5,833 bases of DNA from Legionellales bacterium UBA4722 (GTDB lineage: Bacteria > Pseudomonadota > Gammaproteobacteria > DSM-16500): the NCBI GenBank assembly GCA_002404295.1, contig DHJK01000129.1:1-5833 (forward strand), read 5' to 3'. This document shows positions 1 to 4,229 of this stretch, one piece after another. Made by a program: the position numbers and the translations under genes. Position 1 is the first letter of the stretch, and each line of letters begins with the position of its first letter. Under the pieces are notes generated by a model, which was not told the DNA's origin, did not search any database, and was given only the letters and a program-made list of their open reading frames with translations.

Positions 1-37
1 CCCTCACCCAGTTAATACAAATATTTATACTTTAATC

Positions 38-66
38 TTGATATATGTGAATTTTATATATATACT
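38..66 (+). promoter_or_regulatory. Sigma-70-like promoter of the DUF4258/HTH cassette
   Basis: TTGATA (38-43) and TATACT (61-66) are separated by exactly 17 bases, and each differs from the consensus by one base. Transcription would begin near 73, giving a leader of about 55 bases before the ATG at 128. The leader carries AAAGGA three times (75-80, 89-94, 112-117), and the last copy is the ribosome binding site. The -10 region sits in a run of alternating TA that could also hold an operator, but no clear palindrome was seen. Confidence 0.6.
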
Positions 67-127
67 TTTTATATAAAGGATGCTGAAAAAAGGATAATTC
101 AAAATCAAAATAAAGGACATTTAAACT

Positions 128-442
128 ATGCCCATTGTCCCGCACGACAAAGCACCCACCTGCAAAGAAGCAGGAGTAATCATAAAACGATTAACTGAAG
201 ACAGCAGAATTATCTACTCAACACACAGCAAGATCAGGATGAAAGAACGTGACATTACAACACCTGAAATTATTAATTGCCTACTAAAAGGCAGAGTTAC
301 AGAGGAACCCTATTTAACTTACAATAACGGAGGCGGTTACGAAACAACTCTCGAGAAAAATATTGCGGGGAGGCAATTAAGAATTGTAGTTTGCATTAAA
401 TTTGATGAATCACTTTTATTAATTACAGTGATCGAATTATAA
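128..442 (+). CDS. DUF4258 domain protein, putative type II toxin
   Basis: This 104-aa protein matches the DUF4258 pattern: a His-x3-Arg-Met-x2-Arg helix (H33, R37, M38, R41; 'THSKIRMKERDIT'), then a helix 'PEIINCLLKG', then two to three strands ending in 'LRIVVCIKF' and 'LLITVIEL'. DUF4258 proteins resemble RelE/MqsR-type mRNA interferases and are commonly found beside HTH antitoxins; catalytic activity is inferred, not seen. The first ~27 residues are a charged extension before the domain. AAAGGA at 112-117 lies 10 bases before the ATG, which fixes the start. The HTH gene follows after 39 bases on the same strand and is probably cotranscribed and the antidote. The toxin-first order is that of MqsRA and HigBA, in contrast to antitoxin-first pairs. 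Confidence 0.8.
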   Translation: MPIVPHDKAPTCKEAGVIIKRLTEDSRIIYSTHSKIRMKERDITTPEIINCLLKGRVTEEPYLTYNNGGGYETTLEKNIAGRQLRIVVCIKFDESLLLITVIEL

Positions 443-481
443 AAAAACCAATATCACTATCAAAGTCACGAAGGGGGTAAT

Positions 482-952
482 ATGAAAGAATATCATTATA
501 CAGAATGCGGACTAGATAACATTTATCTAATAAATGGATTTACTATTACAAAACAAAAAAATGGTGAAGAAATAATCCATATCCATAATATTCATAAATT
601 GCACTATGATATTGGAAAATCTCTTGTATTTAAAAGCGGTCTACTAACAGGAAAGGAAGTGCAGTTCATACGAAAAACTATGGACCTGTCTCAGACAACA
701 CTGGGAAAACTATTGGGCGTTGAATATCAATCGGTCTTAGGCTGGGAAAAAAATAAAACTCCTATTTCAAAAACAGCAGATCATTTTTTAAAAATGATAT
801 TTTTTACATATCTTGATAAAGATAAAGACTGTACTGCATATAACATGATTAATGAAATATCTGATTTGGATGCAAACGATACACAATCTACTAAGCAACA
901 TAAAATTGAGTTTCAGGAGAAAAATGACAAATGGGAAAAAGCAGTAGCATAA
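482..952 (+). CDS. MqsA-like Cro/C1 helix-turn-helix antitoxin
   Basis: The 156-aa protein opens with 'YHYTECGLDNIYLINGF' (residues 4-20). This is the characteristic amino end of HTH antitoxin/regulator proteins that accompany DUF4258 genes, a family related to MqsA/YgiT. A Cro/C1 helix-turn-helix spans about 56-108, with 'TGKEVQFIRKTMDLSQ', 'LGKLLGV' and 'QSVLGWEKNKTPIS' forming the scaffold, turn and recognition region. The tail after ~125 is acidic then Lys-rich and probably flexible. Only one Cys (C9) is visible at the N-terminus, so the zinc site of true MqsA is absent. AGGGGG at 472-477 gives a good ribosome site five bases before the ATG. Its likely role is to neutralise the upstream DUF4258 protein and repress the promoter at 38-66. 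The family is well supported; the toxin partnership rests on gene order. Confidence 0.8.
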   Translation: MKEYHYTECGLDNIYLINGFTITKQKNGEEIIHIHNIHKLHYDIGKSLVFKSGLLTGKEVQFIRKTMDLSQTTLGKLLGVEYQSVLGWEKNKTPISKTADHFLKMIFFTYLDKDKDCTAYNMINEISDLDANDTQSTKQHKIEFQEKNDKWEKAVA

Positions 953-960
953 GTTAGTTA

Positions 961-997
961 AAATTAATTTCGATAATGATCGTTATTTTATTAATTT
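961..997. repeat. AT-rich inverted repeat; Fur-box-like core or weak terminator
   Basis: Perfect 8-base arms AAATTAAT (961-968) and ATTAATTT (990-997) enclose a second inverted pair, ATAA/TTAT, around TGATCG. It lies just behind the HTH stop codon at 952 and could act as a weak transcript end, though it lacks GC pairs and a clean T-run. The core starting at 972, GATAATGATCGTTATTTTA, matches about 14 of 19 positions of the Fur consensus (GATAATGATAATCATTATC). It could therefore be an operator for the membrane-protein gene at 1059. Neither reading is proven. Confidence 0.35.
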
Positions 998-1012
998 ACT
1001 TTATCCATAAAA

Positions 1013-1045
1013 AGCTTATTCATAACTGTAAATGAGCCATAAGCT
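1013..1045 (+). promoter_or_regulatory. Hairpin immediately upstream of a ribosome binding site
   Basis: AGCTTAT (1013-1019) pairs with ATAAGCT (1039-1045). The stem continues inward as TCAT (1020-1023) with ATGA (1032-1035) after a three-base bulge, closing an eight-base loop. The stem ends two bases before the AAGGAGG at 1048-1054. In mRNA it would sit against the ribosome site of the next gene and could affect its translation or RNA stability. It is a sequence-level prediction only. Confidence 0.35.
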
Positions 1046-1058
1046 ATAAGGAGGCAAC

Positions 1059-1634
1059 ATGATGAATGGCAATCACGAAAGTCTTAATGTATTATATACG
1101 TTTCTTAATTTAAATTTCATCAGCGGGATAATCGGTGTAATAATAGGCAGTTACATTGCTCATAAATTTATGCTGCGTCGTGATTCGGCAAAAGAAACCA
1201 GAGATCGATCTTTAGAAATTTTCAAGCTAAGCTCTGAATTATTAAGAGAAATAAGCCTATTTTTAGCATCACAAAAGGCTTTATGTGAAAATTATGAGGA
1301 ATACAAAGAGAGATCATATTACGACGAAGAATTTGAACCCCCAAACTTTGCTAATTTACTAAACTTAAAAAACAAAACATTTAGTCAGTTTTTTGATATT
1401 AGCTGGCTGAATATCTTCTATCAGTTTAGTATTCTAGCTGAAATCAGCTACCCAAATTTAAAAAATAAGCTTAATATCTTAAAAAGACTTGTTGAAGAGA
1501 TTTATATAACAAGAGAAATAAGCGGACTAAAAGATGATTATATGGAATTTTATAACTTCATAGAAAAAATAAAAAATCAACTTCTCGACCTTCATGAAGA
1601 AATTAAAAGCAAAGCAATCTTACTAACCGCCTAA
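1059..1634 (+). CDS. Unrecognised protein with one N-terminal membrane helix
   Basis: The 191-aa product is not a family I recognise. Residues ~18-39 form a hydrophobic segment with small-residue spacing (G23, G26, G30; 'GIIGVIIGSYIAHKF'), followed at once by 'LRRD'. This suggests a single membrane anchor with the rest in the cytoplasm. Beyond it the chain is strongly helical and rich in Lys/Glu, with an acidic, aromatic stretch near 80-95 ('YYDEEFEPPNF') and long amphipathic helices to the C-terminus. AAGGAGG at 1048-1054 lies four bases before the ATG at 1059 and seven before the ATG at 1062, so the second Met may be the true start. The gene stands alone, 106 bases after the antitoxin. A helical, membrane-tethered cytosolic protein in an accessory region could be a small effector or a phage-interference protein, but nothing in the sequence shows this. 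Confidence 0.7.
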   Translation: MMNGNHESLNVLYTFLNLNFISGIIGVIIGSYIAHKFMLRRDSAKETRDRSLEIFKLSSELLREISLFLASQKALCENYEEYKERSYYDEEFEPPNFANLLNLKNKTFSQFFDISWLNIFYQFSILAEISYPNLKNKLNILKRLVEEIYITREISGLKDDYMEFYNFIEKIKNQLLDLHEEIKSKAILLTA

Positions 1635-1648
1635 AAATATTACGGTGA

Positions 1649-1743
1649 AATGGTGTCAGGTCTGCCCAATTGTACATTCACATCTATAATCACAAAAACT
1701 AAGCATTAGATTGAAAATTCAATTGCGCACACCTGACCCCATT
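1649..1743. repeat. REP/MITE-like palindromic element, complete copy
   Basis: The left end AATGGTGTCAGG-TCTGCCCAATTG (1649-1672) and the reverse complement of 1720-1743 agree at 21 of 24 bases. Weaker symmetry continues about eight to ten bases inward (ACATTCA against the complement of TGAAAATT). The whole is about 95 bp and would fold into one long hairpin. The interior carries ACATTCACATCTAT, which recurs at 3490-3504. GTCAGGT-type palindromes of this size recall REP sequences mobilised by REP-associated tyrosine transposases (IS200-like); no transposase is in the window. No target-site duplication is evident. It lies between convergent genes, a usual place for such elements. Confidence 0.65.
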
Positions 1744-1763
1744 TTATCGAAATTGATATAATT

Positions 1764-1799
1764 CATTAGGCCGCAAGACTATTAAATGCGGCTTTAATG
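1764..1799. terminator. Terminator-like hairpin between convergent genes
   Basis: CATTA-G-GCCGCA (1764-1775) pairs with TGCGGC-TT-TAATG (1787-1799): a six-pair GC-rich core, a small internal loop, five further AT pairs and an 11-base loop. It overlaps the stop codon of the mini-ORF read on the minus strand. Neither side has a full T-tract (only TTT on plus), so it is a weak or Rho-aided terminator for the XRE transcript, or an RNA-stabilising stem. Confidence 0.4.
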
Positions 1800-1868
1800 C
1801 TCACTCACGCTTTTTTTCATGTCTCTAACCGTATATCGCAAGAGCAGCCATATAGATTTTACGTTCAT
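1794..1868 (-). CDS. Possible 24-aa mini-protein behind the XRE repressor gene
   Basis: On the minus strand an ATG at 1868 opens 24 codons ending in TAA at 1794-1796. It is preceded, ten bases away, by a perfect AGGAGGG (complement of 1878-1884). The product starts 'MNVKSIWLLLRYTVRDMKK', a short hydrophobic-then-basic amphipathic helix. It begins 51 bases after the repressor stop and would share its transcript. The strong ribosome site is the main reason to list it, since the ORF is short enough to occur by chance. It could be a membrane-active micropeptide, a leader, or the remnant 5' end of a lost gene. No homologue is recognised. Confidence 0.35.
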   Translation of the reverse strand: MNVKSIWLLLRYTVRDMKKSVSEH

Positions 1869-1919
1869 TTCGATTTGCCCTCCTAATAGAGATAACACGG
1901 CAATAAATCAACCACACCC

Positions 1920-2219
1920 TCAATCCCCTAATTTTTTTATCAACCCTGCCTTCTCTGACTTTTTCAATCTGCCATATATCCTAACAAGCTCTGCCATTTC
2001 ATCCGACTCTGTATAAAAATAAGCCGTGGGAACTTTCAAAATTTTGGCAATGCGGGTTAACATCAGGTAATCAGGTGCATGTTTGCCTGTTTCATATTGA
2101 TTCATTCGCGCACTAGCAGAAAATTCATCAATGCCAGCAGCTATACCAAGACTTTTTTGTGAGAAACCTGCTGCAATTCGCGCCTCTTTAAGCCTTTTAC
2201 TCACTGGCGATCTCGTCAT
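1920..2219 (-). CDS. XRE/cI-type transcriptional repressor
   Basis: The 99-aa product is a single-domain helix-turn-helix regulator of the XRE (Cro/C1) family. Residues ~8-63 read as the five-helix DNA-binding domain: 'RLKEARIAAGFSQKSLGIAAGI' supplies helices 1-2 with the typical 'GFSQ', 'SARMNQYETGKHAPD' the recognition helix and the conserved Tyr-Glu-x-Gly turn, and 'LTRIAKILKVPTAYFYTES' helices 4-5. The remaining ~30 residues are helical and charged, likely for dimerisation. The ribosome site is weak (GAAGAAG before the ATG). The gene faces a 78-aa ORF on the other strand across a region holding two identical-type palindromes, one over its own -10, so autorepression is expected. Phage-type repressors and restriction-modification C proteins share this size and layout, but no restriction-modification gene is present. 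A decayed copy lies at 4965-5132. Confidence 0.88.
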   Translation of the reverse strand: MTRSPVSKRLKEARIAAGFSQKSLGIAAGIDEFSASARMNQYETGKHAPDYLMLTRIAKILKVPTAYFYTESDEMAELVRIYGRLKKSEKAGLIKKLGD

Positions 2220-2248
2220 GCTTCTTCGCTCACAAATATAAACAGAAG

Positions 2249-2263
2249 CTAAGATAATCTTAG
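2249..2263. promoter_or_regulatory. Operator O1, perfect 15-bp palindrome
   Basis: CTAAGATAATCTTAG is a perfect palindrome about its central base, with seven-base arms. It covers the predicted minus-strand -10 box of the XRE gene (TATCTT, 2256-2251). Its outer five bases on each side (CTAAG/CTTAG) are the same as in O2 at 2283-2297. It is the expected autorepression site of the XRE protein. A near copy (13 of 15 bases) survives at 5108-5122. Confidence 0.7.
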
Positions 2264-2278
2264 TTTTTTTGTTGACAA
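2251..2278 (-). promoter_or_regulatory. Predicted promoter of the XRE repressor gene
   Basis: Read on the minus strand, TTGTCA (2278-2273) and TATCTT (2256-2251) are 16 bases apart. They would start a transcript near 2244, about 25 bases before the repressor ATG. The -35 occupies almost the same bases as the plus-strand -35, so the two promoters compete for polymerase as well as for repressor. Confidence 0.45.
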
Positions 2279-2300
2279 GATACTAAGGATTCCTTAGCAT
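2272..2300 (+). promoter_or_regulatory. Promoter of the divergent 78-aa gene
   Basis: A consensus TTGACA (2272-2277) is followed after 17 bases by TAGCAT (2295-2300), four of six matches to the -10 box. O2 fills the spacer and touches the -10, an arrangement suited to repression. The transcript would begin near 2307, leaving a leader of about 80 bases. That leader contains a 12-codon frame (2321-2359) without a convincing ribosome site. Confidence 0.6.
2283..2297. promoter_or_regulatory. Operator O2, perfect 15-bp palindrome
   Basis: CTAAGGATTCCTTAG has perfect seven-base arms around a central T. It shares CTAAG...CTTAG ends with O1 and lies 34 bp from it centre to centre, roughly three helical turns. 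It sits between the -35 and -10 of the plus-strand promoter. It is probably the site through which the XRE repressor shuts the 78-aa gene. Confidence 0.7.
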
Positions 2301-2386
2301 GGAAAGCAAGAAAAATTAAGATGTTTTTAATCGCAAAAAAGATGACAAGCCGAGTTTGAAACAGAATGCATATAAGGAAGCTGGCC

Positions 2387-2623
2387 ATGATCGACAAAAA
2401 ATCAGACGATTTATCAACTCTAAAAATCAACCAATTCAAAATAATTGAAGAAATTAATTCACTTCTCTTTAAAACAGAAGCTTTAATTAACCTAGGGATA
2501 CAAGCCAATTTTTTGGAACTAAGCAAATTAACAATTTATGAATATTTAACAATTTTAAAAGATTTTGTTAGTCTAGCAATTATGCATATCGAAGCGCTTG
2601 ATCAATTTTTTGATGCAAACTAA
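2387..2623 (+). CDS. Unrecognised small helical protein divergent from the XRE repressor
   Basis: The frame is open from an ATG at 2366, but AAGGAAG at 2374-2380 sits six bases before the in-frame ATG at 2387, so I take that as the start (78 aa). The product appears all helical, with heptad-like Leu/Ile spacing ('LKINQFKIIEEINSLLFKTEALINLG') and a second amphipathic part ('YLTILKDFVSLAIMHIEALDQFF'). There is no signal peptide, Cys or recognisable motif. The hydrophobic faces suggest a helical hairpin, self-assembly or a protein partner. It is controlled by a promoter overlapped by O2 and is thus a probable target of the XRE repressor. The control-module layout suggests it is the payload of the pair, such as a small toxin, antirepressor or phage-like protein. 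The function is unknown. Confidence 0.6.
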   Translation: MIDKKSDDLSTLKINQFKIIEEINSLLFKTEALINLGIQANFLELSKLTIYEYLTILKDFVSLAIMHIEALDQFFDAN

Positions 2624-2639
2624 TAACTAGCTAACTTAA

Positions 2640-2697
2640 AATAATTAGAAGCAAGACTTTCTCTAGCTCGTTTGCACATAATGTTACTTCTATTATT
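2640..2697. terminator. Long inverted repeat between convergent stop codons
   Basis: AATAATTAGAAG (2640-2651) and CTTCTATTATT (2687-2697) pair over 11 bases with one bulged T, enclosing a 35-base loop. It fills the 77-base gap between the convergent 78-aa and 175-aa genes and may terminate or protect both transcripts. It is AT-rich with no clean U-tract, so the call is weak. Confidence 0.3.
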
Positions 2698-2700
2698 CGC

Positions 2701-3228
2701 TTAAAAACCAAAATAATTATCGTATGATGGCTCTTCGTCATTATTACATTCATTTTTCTTATTGGACGTCATCTGAGCCTTGGGAATACTTGTGAATGCT
2801 GGCATTTTATTTATTAAAGACAAAAAATCTTGAAAAGGCCAAGAAGATTCATTGCCAATAAAATTAAACTCAACATTGCCGCTGCGATCCGCTTTTTCTT
2901 CATAAAAATCGTCAGCCGTATTTTCTAATTGTTTATCGACCCAGGCTAGCATTTGCTCTCTAGGATTAATTAATTGAACAGATAATTTTTTTTGATCATT
3001 CCCATATCGTGGCACAAATGTCATTTCTATTCGCTTAGGCAGAGCAATGATGAAAATAACATAGGAATGATCATTCGTTTTATTATTGTCACTAGTTACT
3101 AATTTATAAGAAGCAACGATTTTTTCTGATAAAAAATCATTGAGCACCGTTTGCATTTTTTTATTTTCATCTTGATTTCTGATTTTGTATGCTAATGCTT
3201 CTTGTGTTGAAACGCGTTCAAATTTCAT
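2701..3228 (-). CDS. Unrecognised 175-aa soluble protein
   Basis: The protein has no signal peptide or membrane segment and matches no family I know. Visible parts are: a helical N-terminus to ~36 ('STQEALAYKIRNQDENKKMQ'); a strand-rich centre ('ASYKLVTS', 'SYVIFIIALPKRIEMTFVPRYG', 'KKLSVQLINP') that looks like a small alpha/beta fold; an acidic segment ('NTADDFYEEKADRS'); a Trp-Pro motif 'NESSWPFQDFLSLINKMP'; and a polar, disordered C-terminus rich in Asn, Asp and Glu ending in aromatic residues ('DEEPSYDNYFGF'). The ribosome site is poor (AAAGTGA). A perfect TATAAT on the minus strand (3294-3289) lies 60 bases upstream but lacks a good -35. An acidic, flexible tail is seen in some secreted effectors; this is only a possibility. 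Confidence 0.65.
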   Translation of the reverse strand: MKFERVSTQEALAYKIRNQDENKKMQTVLNDFLSEKIVASYKLVTSDNNKTNDHSYVIFIIALPKRIEMTFVPRYGNDQKKLSVQLINPREQMLAWVDKQLENTADDFYEEKADRSGNVEFNFIGNESSWPFQDFLSLINKMPAFTSIPKAQMTSNKKNECNNDEEPSYDNYFGF

Positions 3229-3324
3229 AAATTCACTTTAGTATTTAGAATTGGGGAAACGTCACTATTTAACTCTTTATTTGAAACTATTATAAGCTTA
3301 TTTATTTAATGACGCACGCTCGTT

Positions 3325-3360
3325 GGTGCATGATTTCATATAGGAACGAAATCGTGCACC
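3325..3360. repeat. Strong 13-bp stem hairpin
   Basis: GGTGCATGATTTC (3325-3337) pairs with GAAATCGTGCACC (3348-3360) over 13 positions, with one G-T wobble and a 10-base loop. It is followed on the plus strand by TTTCATT. No plus-strand gene ends close by, so it is not an obvious terminator. It could be a solitary palindromic repeat, the mark of a lost gene's terminator, or a protein-binding site upstream of the 175-aa gene. Confidence 0.55.
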
Positions 3361-3460
3361 TTTCATTAATCGTCCTAGCCCACAATACGCTTATATGTAT
3401 CTAATTTTACCTTTGAATAATTGCATCCTGTGCTTCTTCGGGTAGCCTCATTTATCTGCT

Positions 3461-3508
3461 GACCTGTCAGGGTCACGCCCGCACAATTGAACATTCACAT
3501 CTATTATC
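3461..3508 (+). repeat. Partial second copy of the REP/MITE-like element
   Basis: Bases 3484-3508 match 1667-1691 at 23 of 25 positions (CAATTG-ACATTCACATCTAT-ATC core). Just before it, GTCAGGGTC plus GCAC recalls the GTCAGGTCTGC end of the first copy with about seven extra bases inserted. The opposite arm is absent, so this is a half or decayed element. The start of the segment itself forms a tiny CTGAC/GTCAG palindrome (3459-3470). Confidence 0.5.
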
Positions 3509-3542
3509 GCAATCATTAAGAATTATCAATACTCCTAACAAC

Positions 3543-3962
3543 TCATCCCGCCTTATGCTTTTTATAAGACAAATCCTGACACGGATTCGCTTTCGTTAAC
3601 AAAGTAAATTCAGTTACTATCATCTCCCACGGCACATGATACTTATTATCTTCTTCATCTTTTAAAATCAACCCTAATAGCGCTAAAGTCTTCACATCCT
3701 GATGAACATTACTATAATCTCTATGCAATGCATTAGCTAAAGAGCGAATACTCATTTTTCCTTGCTCATGAAGATAATTGAGCAATTCCCATCGGCGTGC
3801 TGTTAATGTTTTAAATAACAAACGTGGATCGGTAAAGCTAATTTTCTCGACGGGAGCGACTTTTATGATATCCCCTGCTTCTAGTTGGTGCCATACGTTA
3901 ACAAATTCTTCCGCTGCTTCTTCTAAGCTGCCCGTTTTAACTGTAATTTTTCGTTTAGTCAT
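3543..3962 (-). CDS. TumA-like (HVO_A0114-type) winged-helix antitoxin
   Basis: The 139-aa protein fits the HVO_A0114-type DNA-binding antitoxins. It has an N-terminal strand 'KRKITVKTGSLEEAAEEFVNVWHQLEAGD', the linker 'ISFTDPRLLFKTLTARRWELLNYL' (residues 41-64), and a winged helix at ~54-100 in which 'SIRSLANALHRDYSNVHQDVKTLALLGLI' holds the recognition helix. The core 'LTxRRxELL...LAxALxRDYxNVHxDVxxLxxxGL' is the family hallmark. Such genes normally follow a DUF6516 (TumE) toxin gene. Here the ribosome site AAGGAG (complement of 3970-3975) is seven bases from the ATG. It lies inside the tail of an upstream frame whose TGA is one base before the start, so translation was once coupled. No intact TumE is present, so it is probably an orphan antitoxin or a free-standing repressor. 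Confidence 0.8.
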   Translation of the reverse strand: MTKRKITVKTGSLEEAAEEFVNVWHQLEAGDIIKVAPVEKISFTDPRLLFKTLTARRWELLNYLHEQGKMSIRSLANALHRDYSNVHQDVKTLALLGLILKDEEDNKYHVPWEMIVTEFTLLTKANPCQDLSYKKHKAG

Positions 3963-3963
3963 A

Positions 3964-4155
3964 TCATTTCTCCTTGCTGGTTAACCGATGAATATCATAA
4001 TACTTCCGCCAAAAATTGTTGATTATTATTTTCGTATATCTCATAATTCCTTGGCTCCCAGCTCGAGTCTTAATGTGCCCATCAATAAAATCAAGAAATT
4101 AAGTATGTAGAAATTTTAACCTCTCCTGATTGCCTAGATTTGTCTCTTGATTCAT
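3964..4155 (-). pseudogene. Possible relic of the toxin gene preceding the TumA-like antitoxin
   Basis: On the minus strand an ATG at 4155, with AGGGG nine bases before it, opens 18 codons. It then meets TAA (4101-4099) and continues in the same frame for 44 sense codons to a TGA at 3966-3964, one base from the antitoxin ATG. The downstream part includes 'FLDFIDGHIKTRAG' and 'RYTKIIINNFWRKYYDIHR'. The last stretch loosely recalls the Asp-Phe-Trp end of TumE proteins, but none of the Tyr-rich and Asp/His motifs of TumE is seen. A second frame over 4069-3995 reads 'SWEPRNYEIYENNNQQFL', so a frameshift is also possible. A shorter start at 4044 behind AAGGA would give 26 aa. The reading as a decayed gene rests on position, the coupled stop/start and the in-frame stop. 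Confidence 0.35.
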
Positions 4156-4216
4156 CCAATATTACCCCTCAGAATTGCTATTACTAATTGAATAAACTGC
4201 CCCAATGGGGCATAAT
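4147..4216 (+). promoter_or_regulatory. Promoter region and operator palindrome of the HigBA-like operon
   Basis: Two promoters can be drawn. TTGAAT (4188-4193) with CATAAT (4211-4216) has a 17-base spacer but would start the RNA near 4223, after the ribosome site at 4217-4222. TTGATT (4147-4152) with CAGAAT (4170-4175), also 17 apart, would give a usable 48-base leader. Between them and the gene lies the palindrome TGCCCCAATGGGGCA (4198-4212), with perfect six-base arms. It is the most GC-rich spot nearby and is a likely HigA-type autoregulatory operator. Confidence 0.5.
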
Positions 4217-4229
4217 AAGGGAAAAGTAA

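Larger units (their letters stand above)
3229..3542. other. Intergenic stretch of 314 bases
   Basis: No credible coding frame is seen on either strand. It holds the upstream region of the 175-aa gene, including a minus-strand TATAAT at 3294-3289. It also holds a strong hairpin at 3325-3360 and a partial REP-like copy at about 3461-3508, next to the 3' end of the TumA-like gene. Positions 3361-3460 show nothing recognisable. Confidence 0.6.

Noticed and set aside
75..118. Three AAAGGA(T/C) copies as an iteron or operator array
   Set aside because: The spacing is uneven (14 and 23 bases), the last is a ribosome site and the others are expected in A/G-rich leader sequence.
1649..1743. Integron attC site or CRISPR repeat
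   Set aside because: There is no conserved attC core (RYYYAAC/GTTRRRY), no array periodicity and no integrase; the symmetric ends fit a REP/MITE element better.
1819..2016. 65-codon open frame on the plus strand
   Set aside because: It overlaps the XRE gene and the mini-ORF antisense, has no ribosome site and gives a low-complexity Ser/Pro-rich product.
2366..2386. Upstream ATG as the start of the small helical protein
   Set aside because: AAGGAAG at 2374-2380 lies downstream of it and is correctly spaced for the ATG at 2387; no ribosome site precedes 2366.
2260..2526. 88-codon open frame on the minus strand
   Set aside because: It is antisense to the 78-aa gene and crosses both operators and promoters; the product is a biased hydrophobic translation of AT-rich DNA.
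3778..3984. 68-codon open frame on the plus strand
   Set aside because: It is the reverse of the TumA-like winged-helix gene, which has clear family motifs and a good ribosome site.
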